Assembly: GCA_934446095.1 (NCBI GenBank)
Contig: CAKSDR010000022.1
Coordinates: 1 to 19,325, forward strand
Direction of reading: 5' to 3'
Origin: an uncultured Eubacteriales bacterium
GTDB lineage: Bacteria; Bacillota; Clostridia; Oscillospirales; CAG-382
Length of the DNA stretch: 19,325 bases
The number at the start of each line of letters is the position of its first letter. The first letter of the stretch is position 1. The position numbers were made by a program, and so were the translations under genes. Shown one piece after another: positions 8,680 through 15,072 of this stretch. The notes beneath the pieces were generated by a model. That model saw nothing but the letters and a program-made list of their open reading frames with translations, had not been told where the DNA came from and ran no database searches.

Positions 8680-9807
8680 ATGCAATTCAGAGATTTAAAA
8701 GCTCAGTATGAAGCGCTGAAACCGGAAATAGACGAGGGAATACGCAAAGTTATTGAAAATACATCGTTCATTCTCGGTTCTCCGGTTACAGAACTTGAGA
8801 ACATGCTTGCGGAGTATGTCGGAAGAAAACACTGCATAGGTGTCGGAAACGGTACGGACGCGCTGCACCTTGCACTTAAGGCAATTGGCGTCGGTGAAGG
8901 TGACGCTGTATTTGTACCTGATTTTACATATGTTGCTTCCGCTGTATGCGCAAACCTTGTGGGCGCGGTTCCCGTTATGGTGGATATTGACCTCGATACT
9001 TTCAATATGTCGGCTCAGGCATTGGAAGAGGCGATAAAAGAAACACTTGCGGAAGGAAAACTGAAGCCGCGCGCAATAATACCGGTTGACTTATTTGGCC
9101 TTCCGGCGGATTATAGAAAAATTATACCCGTCGCAGAAAAGTACGGACTTAAAATTCTTGAAGACGCGGCGCAGGGATTCGGCGGTGAAATCGGCGGGAA
9201 ACTCGCATGTTCGTTCGGCAATATTTCAGCGACTTCATTTTTCCCCGCAAAACCACTTGGATGCTACGGCGACGGAGGAGCAATTTTTACCGATGATGAC
9301 GAGGCGGATGAGTATCTTCGGTCGATAAGGGTGCTCGGAAGATCAAAAACCGATAAGTACGACAATGTAAGGGTAGGAACAAATTCAAGACTTGACACAT
9401 TGCAGGCAGCAATTCTTATACCGAAATTTAAAGCCTTCAGAGAATACGAAAAAGAAAATGTAAATAAAGTTGCCTGCTGGTATACCGAAAGACTCTGCGG
9501 ACATGTTATAACTCCGGTTATACCTGAAGATTTTATTTCAAGTTTTGCGCAATATACGATTCTTTTGGAAGACGGAGAACAAAGGAACAGGGTTCAGAAA
9601 AAACTGAAGGAAGCGGGAATTCCTTCTATGATTTATTACCCAAGAGGCATGCACCAGCAAGGGGTGTTCAAAGACAGGAACTTTACCGATGAAAAGTTCC
9701 CCAATACTATTCAAGCGGTAAACAGGTGTTTGAGTTTGCCTATGCATCCGTATATGGATGAGAAGACAGCAGATACCATTGCAAAAACACTTATTCAAAG
9801 TTTGTAA
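8680..9807 (+). CDS. wbpE: UDP-3-oxo-GlcNAcA aminotransferase, DegT/DnrJ family
   Basis: A 375-residue PLP-dependent sugar aminotransferase, fold type I, that should convert the 3-keto sugar made by the upstream dehydrogenase into the 3-amino sugar using glutamate. Visible landmarks: VGNGTDALHLALKA (cofactor phosphate binding), EDAAQGFGGE (the aspartate that contacts the pyridine nitrogen), and SFFPAKPLGCYGDGGA with Lys191 as the Schiff-base lysine. This last block is typical of WbpE/WlbC. LGRSKTDKYDNVRVGTNSRLD forms the substrate loop contributed by the other subunit in the dimer. The start is ATG 8680 with AAAGGAGACG upstream. Length matches the family. The 28-base gap before the next gene holds its own ribosome site but no terminator. 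Confidence 0.94.
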   Translation: MQFRDLKAQYEALKPEIDEGIRKVIENTSFILGSPVTELENMLAEYVGRKHCIGVGNGTDALHLALKAIGVGEGDAVFVPDFTYVASAVCANLVGAVPVMVDIDLDTFNMSAQALEEAIKETLAEGKLKPRAIIPVDLFGLPADYRKIIPVAEKYGLKILEDAAQGFGGEIGGKLACSFGNISATSFFPAKPLGCYGDGGAIFTDDDEADEYLRSIRVLGRSKTDKYDNVRVGTNSRLDTLQAAILIPKFKAFREYEKENVNKVACWYTERLCGHVITPVIPEDFISSFAQYTILLEDGEQRNRVQKKLKEAGIPSMIYYPRGMHQQGVFKDRNFTDEKFPNTIQAVNRCLSLPMHPYMDEKTADTIAKTLIQSL

Positions 9808-9835
9808 AAATATTAAATTTTGAGGAGAAATCAAA

Positions 9836-11170
9836 ATGGAAAAATATTCAACCATATATGAAAGATTAATTAAAGGTGAGGCAAAACTTGCGCTTGTGGG
9901 ACTTGGATATGTCGGAATGCCGATAGCAGTTGAATTTGCAAAACATATAAATGTTATTGGGTTTGATACCAACAAGCAGAAAGTTGAACTTTACAAAAGC
10001 GGCATTGACCCGACTCTTGAAGTAGGAGATGAGGCAATAAAGAAAACGAACGTTGAATTTACTTCAGATGAAAAGAAACTTTCCGAGGCTAGTTTTATTA
10101 TTGTTGCTGTTCCGACGCCTGTAAAAGAAGACAATAATCCGGATCTTGCACCTGTTGAGGGCGCATCCGAAATCATCGGCAGAAATATGAAAAAGGGTAC
10201 GATTGTCTGCTATGAATCCACGGTTTATCCCGGAGTTACGGAAGACGTCTGCATACCGATACTTGAAAAACATTCCGGTCTTAAATGCGGAACCGATTTC
10301 AAAATTGCATATTCGCCCGAGAGAATAAATCCGGGTGATAAGGTTCATACCCTTACCAATATCCGTAAAATTGTTTCCGGAATGGATAAAGAGACATGTG
10401 ATGTTGTAAAGAGCGTTTATGATATTGTCATAAAAGCAGGAACTTTCCCGGTTTCTGATATAAAAACGGCAGAAGCAGTTAAAGTTATGGAAAACAGTCA
10501 GAGAGATATAAATATAGCATTTATGAACGAAATTGCCATTATATGCGACAAAATGGGTATTGATACAAATGAAGTTCTTGACGGAATGAATACAAAGTGG
10601 AATGCCTTAGGTTTTAAGCCCGGACTTGTCGGCGGCCATTGTATCGGTGTTGATCCATATTACCTTACAAATATTGCCGAAAGACTCGGATATCACAGCC
10701 AGATTATATTAAACGGCAGAAAAGTAAATGACGACATGGGAGCATTTGTTGCGGACGCTGCCATAAAACAGATGATAGAATCAGGCAAAGCGCCGAAAAA
10801 CAGTAAGGTTGTGATACTCGGACTTACATTCAAAGAGAATTGCCCCGATCTCAGAAACAGTAAAGTCTATGATATTATAAAACGCCTTCACGAATATGAA
10901 ATTGAAGTTACAGTTGCTGATCCGTGGGCAAACGCAGATGAGGCAAAGAGGTTTTACGGTGTTGATTTGATTCCTTTTGGCAGTGTAGATGAAGCCGACT
11001 GTATAATAGTTGCCGTTGGACATAAGGAATTCCGTTCGCTTTCTATGGGCGATATTAAAAAATTGTTCAAACAAGACCTTGCAGATGACGAAAAAGTATT
11101 AATAGATGTTAAAGGACTTTATCGTATGGACGAATTGAAAGCGTCCGGAATGAGATTCTGGAGACTTTAA
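9836..11170 (+). CDS. tviB: UDP-GlcNAc 6-dehydrogenase, TviB class
   Basis: A 444-residue NAD-dependent nucleotide-sugar dehydrogenase that oxidises C6 of a UDP-HexNAc in two steps. GLGYVG at residues 22-27 binds NAD; GLVGGHCIGVDPYYLT carries the catalytic Cys269; CYESTVYPG and AYSPERINPGDK are further class markers. The YSPERINPGDK form groups it with TviB (UDP-GlcNAc) and WbpO (UDP-GalNAc), not with the FSPEREDPGN form of Pseudomonas WbpA. Because the next enzymes in the operon need UDP-GlcNAcA and no 4-epimerase is present, I infer UDP-GlcNAc as substrate, doing the job of WbpA. Ribosome site GAGGAG, start ATG 9836. A UDP-GalNAc specificity remains possible and would make a different uronic acid. 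Confidence 0.9.
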   Translation: MEKYSTIYERLIKGEAKLALVGLGYVGMPIAVEFAKHINVIGFDTNKQKVELYKSGIDPTLEVGDEAIKKTNVEFTSDEKKLSEASFIIVAVPTPVKEDNNPDLAPVEGASEIIGRNMKKGTIVCYESTVYPGVTEDVCIPILEKHSGLKCGTDFKIAYSPERINPGDKVHTLTNIRKIVSGMDKETCDVVKSVYDIVIKAGTFPVSDIKTAEAVKVMENSQRDINIAFMNEIAIICDKMGIDTNEVLDGMNTKWNALGFKPGLVGGHCIGVDPYYLTNIAERLGYHSQIILNGRKVNDDMGAFVADAAIKQMIESGKAPKNSKVVILGLTFKENCPDLRNSKVYDIIKRLHEYEIEVTVADPWANADEAKRFYGVDLIPFGSVDEADCIIVAVGHKEFRSLSMGDIKKLFKQDLADDEKVLIDVKGLYRMDELKASGMRFWRL

Positions 11171-11198
11171 TCTAACATGTTTTTTGGAGGAATAAAAA

Positions 11199-12419
11199 AT
11201 GATTAACGTAATCGGACTTGGATATATCGGTCTTCCCACGGCGCTTATGATGGCGTCGCACGGGGTTGAAGTTGTAGGTACGGACTATAATAAGGAACTT
11301 GTTTCCACACTTAATGCAGGTAAAACGACATTTAAGGAAAAAGGCTTGGACGAGTTATTCGGCGAGGCTGTTAAGGCAGGAATTAAGTTTACGACAGACT
11401 ATCAGGTAACTGATACTTATATTGTTTCGGTACCGACACCGTATGATAAATTCAGTAAAAAAGTAGACGCGTGCTATGTTGTTTCAGCCGTTAAAAATGT
11501 TATGGAAGTTTGTCCTAAAGGTGCAACTGTGGTAATTGAATCCACGGTTTCTCCCGGAACAATTGACAAATATGTGCGTCCCGTAATTGAGGAAAACGGT
11601 TTTGTTATCGGCAAGGATATAAACCTTGTTCATGCTCCCGAAAGAATAATTCCGGGCAACATGGTTTATGAACTTCTTCACAATAACCGCACAATAGGTG
11701 CGGACGATCGTGAAATCGGCGAAAAAGTAAAAAAACTTTACGCTTCTTTCTGCCAGGGAGAAATAGTTGTTACCGATATCCGCACAGCAGAAATGACGAA
11801 GGTAGTTGAAAATACTTTCAGAGCCGTAAATATTGCTTTTGCAAATGAACTTGCAAAAATCTGCCGCCATGATAATATGGATGTTTATGAAATTATTAAA
11901 ATATGCAACATGCATCCGCGTGTAAATATTCTTCAGCCGGGCCCCGGCGTCGGCGGACACTGCATTTCGGTTGACCCGTGGTTTTTGGTAGGGGACTACC
12001 CGTCGCTTGCAAAGGTTATTGACGAGTCAATGAAAACAAATGACGGAATGCCGGACTTTGTTCTTGAGCGTATTTATGAGATTATGCAGGAAAAAGGACT
12101 GAAAGACGTTTCCCGCGTCGGTCTTTATGGGCTTACTTATAAGGAAAATGTAGATGATATGCGCGAATCTCCAACATTGCAACTGCTGGAGAACCAGGAA
12201 AGGCATCTTGCCGCGCCGCTCAAGGTCTACGATCCTTTCATCACTCACGATGTGGTTAAAAACCAGTATCATGACCTTGATAAATTCCTCTCGGATATCG
12301 ACCTTGTCGTTATTATGGTAAAACACAACGAAATAAAGGAAAATATGGATAAACTCAAAGATAAAATCATACTTGACTGCCATAACATATGTCCTCTTCC
12401 GGGTACATATCATATTTAA
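11199..12419 (+). CDS. wecC: UDP-N-acetyl-D-mannosamine dehydrogenase
   Basis: A 406-residue NAD-dependent dehydrogenase that turns UDP-ManNAc into UDP-ManNAcA. It has GLGYIG at residues 6-11, VIESTVSPGT, HAPERIIPGN, and RVNILQPGPGVGGHC with the catalytic Cys255, then ISVDPWFLV. The RVNILQPGPGVGGHC block is characteristic of WecC compared with UDP-glucose or UDP-GlcNAc dehydrogenases, and clearly separates this protein from the paralogue at 9836. It is directly followed by a WecB-type epimerase, so substrate supply is local. Ribosome site TTGGAGGAA, start ATG 11199. The product is the activated form of an acidic sugar used in enterobacterial common antigen and many Gram-positive wall polymers. 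Confidence 0.94.
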   Translation: MINVIGLGYIGLPTALMMASHGVEVVGTDYNKELVSTLNAGKTTFKEKGLDELFGEAVKAGIKFTTDYQVTDTYIVSVPTPYDKFSKKVDACYVVSAVKNVMEVCPKGATVVIESTVSPGTIDKYVRPVIEENGFVIGKDINLVHAPERIIPGNMVYELLHNNRTIGADDREIGEKVKKLYASFCQGEIVVTDIRTAEMTKVVENTFRAVNIAFANELAKICRHDNMDVYEIIKICNMHPRVNILQPGPGVGGHCISVDPWFLVGDYPSLAKVIDESMKTNDGMPDFVLERIYEIMQEKGLKDVSRVGLYGLTYKENVDDMRESPTLQLLENQERHLAAPLKVYDPFITHDVVKNQYHDLDKFLSDIDLVVIMVKHNEIKENMDKLKDKIILDCHNICPLPGTYHI

Positions 12420-12446
12420 TTTTCCGCAGAAGGAGATAAAATTTTA

Positions 12447-13541
12447 ATGAAAACAGTAATGCTTGTTTTTGGGACAAGACCCGAAGCAATAAAAATGTGT
12501 CCGCTTGTCAACGAACTTAAAACGAGAAAAAATATTAATACTGTGGTATGCGTTACCGGTCAGCATCGGCAGATGCTTGATCAGGTTTTGGACGCGTTTG
12601 GGGTAGTTCCGGACTATGATTTGTCAATAATGAAGGACAAACAAACGCTGTTTGATATTACAACAAATATTCTCAACAGAATAAAAGAAGTACTTGAAGA
12701 TGCAAAACCTGACGTTGTGTTGGTTCATGGAGATACATCGACAACGTTTGTTACGGCGCTTGCGTGTTTTTATCTGCAGATACCTGTTGGACATGTTGAG
12801 GCAGGACTAAGGACATATGATATATATTCGCCTTATCCTGAAGAATTTAACCGTCAGGCGGTAAGCATAATATCAAAGTATAATTTTGCTCCGACGGAAC
12901 TTTCAAAACAAAATCTCGTAAGAGAAGGCAAAAATCCGTCTACGGTATATGTTACGGGTAATACTGCAATAGATGCGCTGCAAACGACAGTGCGGAAAGA
13001 TTACACTCACCCTGAACTTTGCTGGGCGTCGGACAGCAGATTGATTATTATAACAGCGCATCGCCGGGAAAATCTCGGCGAACCTATGCATCACATGTTC
13101 AGAGCAATAAGAAGAATTATGGACGAACACCCTGATGTTAAGGCAATATATCCGATACATATGAATCCCGTTGTCAGAAAGGCGGCAGATGAGGAACTTT
13201 CCGGATGTGACAGAATTCATATTATTGAGCCGCTTGAAGTTCTGGATTTCCATAACTTTCTGTCAAGAAGTTATATGATACTTACTGACAGCGGAGGAAT
13301 TCAGGAGGAGGCTCCATCACTCGGAAAACCCGTGCTCGTAATGCGCGATACGACTGAACGTCCCGAGGGAATAAAGGCCGGAACACTGAAACTTGTAGGC
13401 ACTGACGAAGAAGTAATTTACAAAAATTTTAAAGAACTTCTTGAAAATAAAAGTTCATATGATAAAATGGCCCATGCAAGCAATCCATACGGAGATGGAA
13501 AAGCCTGCATAAGAATTGCGGATATTCTTGAAAAAGATTGA
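12447..13541 (+). CDS. wecB: UDP-GlcNAc 2-epimerase, non-hydrolysing
   Basis: A 364-residue enzyme that interconverts UDP-GlcNAc and UDP-ManNAc, supplying the dehydrogenase encoded just upstream. It shows the canonical family blocks: VFGTRPEAIKMCPL at the N-terminus, VTGQHRQML, HGDTSTTF, VGHVEAGLRTYD, PEEFNRQ, TAHRRENLG, and LTDSGGIQEEAPSLGKPVLVMRDTTERPEG. These include the aspartate, two glutamates and histidine implicated in catalysis in Escherichia coli WecB. It is a closer match to WecB/MnaA than the epimerase at 5944, which supports two separate epimerisation steps. Ribosome site AGAAGGAG upstream of ATG 12447. The same enzyme could also feed wall teichoic acid linkage-unit synthesis. 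Confidence 0.95.
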   Translation: MKTVMLVFGTRPEAIKMCPLVNELKTRKNINTVVCVTGQHRQMLDQVLDAFGVVPDYDLSIMKDKQTLFDITTNILNRIKEVLEDAKPDVVLVHGDTSTTFVTALACFYLQIPVGHVEAGLRTYDIYSPYPEEFNRQAVSIISKYNFAPTELSKQNLVREGKNPSTVYVTGNTAIDALQTTVRKDYTHPELCWASDSRLIIITAHRRENLGEPMHHMFRAIRRIMDEHPDVKAIYPIHMNPVVRKAADEELSGCDRIHIIEPLEVLDFHNFLSRSYMILTDSGGIQEEAPSLGKPVLVMRDTTERPEGIKAGTLKLVGTDEEVIYKNFKELLENKSSYDKMAHASNPYGDGKACIRIADILEKD

Positions 13542-13567
13542 TTTACGGCTCTTACCGGAGGTTTTTT

Positions 13568-14743
13568 ATGAATACGAAATATATTAAAAATATAATGATG
13601 GAATTTATAAAAAACGAAGTATGCGGCGCAGAGTTTAGCGAGAGTACAATGCATCTTAATGAAGAAAACCTGACAGAGTTGTATGCAATGTCAAAATCTC
13701 AGGACGTTGCGCACCTAATCGGAGATTCGCTGAAAAAAAACGGCCTTTTGACCCATGACGGAGAAGTTAAGAAAAAATTTGAAAAGCAAATAATGGCAGC
13801 TGTCTACAGATACGAAAATATAAATTATGAGCTCAATCGTGTAAAGAAAGTTCTTAACGATGAAAAGATTCCGTTTATTGCACTAAAGGGCGCTGTTATA
13901 CGAATGTATTATCCCGAACCGTGGCAGAGGACAAGCTGCGATATAGATATACTTGTTCACAGCAAAGATATCGATAGAGCGACAGGGCTTTTTGTAAACG
14001 AAGGAAAAGAAAAAAATAAAGTTGTCAGAGGTTCGCATGATGTCGGAATTGTTTTGCAAAGCGGAGTGCATCTTGAACTCCATTACGGGCTTATTGAATC
14101 CGGAAGAATCGGCAGCGCAGAAAAAATTCTGGAAGATGTCTGGTCTTACGCAAATGCAGATCCGGGAACATATGAGTATGTGCTTTGCGATGAAATGTAT
14201 TACTATTATCATCTTGCCCACATGGCAAAACATGTTGAAAACGGCGGTTGCGGGGTACGTCCTTTTATAGATCTTTGGATTTTAAACCATAAGGTGGAAT
14301 TCAATAAAGAATCGCGGGAAAATTTGATACGCAACGGGGGACTTTATAAATTTGCCGTTACTGCAGAAAAGTTGTCAGAATACTGGTTCGGAAACGAACA
14401 GCCAAGTGAACTTTTGCTTGATTTTGAAGAATATATAATTTCTTCGGGAACATATGGCAATATTGAAAATCACTCGGCGGTAAAACAAGTGCAGAGAAAT
14501 GGCAGGGCAAAGTATATTTTAACGAGAATCTGGATGCCGTATGAGAAGTTGATAATACAGTACCCATGCCTTAAAGACAGAAAATATTTGCAGCCGTTTT
14601 TTGAATTTACTCGCTGGTGCAGGCTTTTTAAAAGCAAAACCATGAAAAGAAGAATCAATGAACTTAAAGTAAATACAAAAATATCCGATAAAAAGGTTGC
14701 AAAGACAAATAAACTTCTTTCCGAACTCGGAATTTTAAGTTAA
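13568..14743 (+). CDS. NTP_transf_5-family nucleotidyltransferase-like protein
   Basis: A 391-residue protein of the uncharacterised nucleotidyltransferase family (NTP_transf_5). The core is at about residues 95-130: FIALKGAVIRMYYP followed by RTSCDIDILV, where the D-x-D of the nucleotidyltransferase fold is present. Next come a helical stretch and HLELHYGL, then a C-terminal half rich in helices. The substrate is unknown. Relatives recur in capsule and peptide-modification operons, so a role in tailoring the polymer or its lipid carrier is possible but unproven. I chose ATG 13568, preceded by CCGGAGG; the in-frame ATG at 13538 overlaps the previous gene's stop and has no good site. It is the last gene of the operon, followed at once by a terminator. 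Confidence 0.75.
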   Translation: MNTKYIKNIMMEFIKNEVCGAEFSESTMHLNEENLTELYAMSKSQDVAHLIGDSLKKNGLLTHDGEVKKKFEKQIMAAVYRYENINYELNRVKKVLNDEKIPFIALKGAVIRMYYPEPWQRTSCDIDILVHSKDIDRATGLFVNEGKEKNKVVRGSHDVGIVLQSGVHLELHYGLIESGRIGSAEKILEDVWSYANADPGTYEYVLCDEMYYYYHLAHMAKHVENGGCGVRPFIDLWILNHKVEFNKESRENLIRNGGLYKFAVTAEKLSEYWFGNEQPSELLLDFEEYIISSGTYGNIENHSAVKQVQRNGRAKYILTRIWMPYEKLIIQYPCLKDRKYLQPFFEFTRWCRLFKSKTMKRRINELKVNTKISDKKVAKTNKLLSELGILS

Positions 14744-14753
14744 AAAAATATTT

Positions 14754-14796
14754 CGGCAGTTTTGCGTATATGAAAAATGCAAGACTGCCGTTTTTT
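14754..14796 (+). terminator. Intrinsic terminator of the polysaccharide operon
   Basis: A 12-base-pair stem (14754-14765 with 14779-14790, one T-G wobble), a 13-base loop and then six T. It begins ten bases after the last stop codon of the operon. It insulates the recombinase module downstream from polysaccharide transcription. Confidence 0.9.
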
Positions 14797-14820
14797 ATGG
14801 ATTTTAACTAAGGGTTTTAC

Positions 14821-14848
14821 GAATAAAAATTTTTTTGGTTCATAGTAT
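14821..14848 (+). promoter_or_regulatory. Possible sigma-E-like mother-cell promoter
   Basis: Between the terminator and the small gene at 14879, GAATAAA (14821-14827) is followed 13 bases later by CATAGTAT (14841-14848). The Bacillus sigma-E consensus is close to GNATATT with CATACANT at 13-15 bases. The match is partial (the CATA core and final T fit). A sigma-A reading would need a 21-base spacer (TTTACG and TAGTAT), which is too long. The stretch is AT-rich, so chance similarity is quite possible; the sporulation link of the downstream gene is the main reason to list it. Confidence 0.3.
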
Positions 14849-14878
14849 TTAATAAAAACTGATTTTGGAGGGAATTTA

Positions 14879-15055
14879 ATGAAAAATGCTGTGAATCAAA
14901 AAATATCTTGTCTTGCACACCTTATTAATCAAAAATATATGAATATAAGCCTTTACAAAGCCCAAAAAATACCCGAATACATGTATGAACAAGTCGATGA
15001 ACAACTGTCAAAAAAAATATGCGAACTTGAACAGACCTGTTACACTTGCGCATAG
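14879..15055 (+). CDS. Small protein upstream of the recombinase, candidate directionality factor
   Basis: A 58-codon gene with an excellent ribosome site (TTGGAGGGA, ATG five bases later) that ends 17 bases before the recombinase start, so the two are probably co-transcribed. The product is polar and probably helical; residues 28-47 run KAQKIPEYMYEQVDEQLSKK. It has four cysteines, including a C-terminal CYTC pair. I do not recognise the family. Position and size are what one would expect of a recombination directionality factor for a serine integrase; SprB of phage SPbeta is a similarly tiny protein, as I recall. A regulatory or accessory role is equally possible. It lies in a stretch of 329 bases that otherwise holds only the terminator and a possible promoter. 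Confidence 0.65.
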   Translation: MKNAVNQKISCLAHLINQKYMNISLYKAQKIPEYMYEQVDEQLSKKICELEQTCYTCA

Positions 15056-15072
15056 AAATCGGGTGATAATAT

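Noticed and set aside
2304..13541. The operon as a heparosan or glycosaminoglycan synthesis locus because of the C5-epimerase
   Set aside because: No UDP-glucose dehydrogenase, heparosan synthase or sulfotransferase is present; the sugar enzymes specify amino-mannuronic acids instead.
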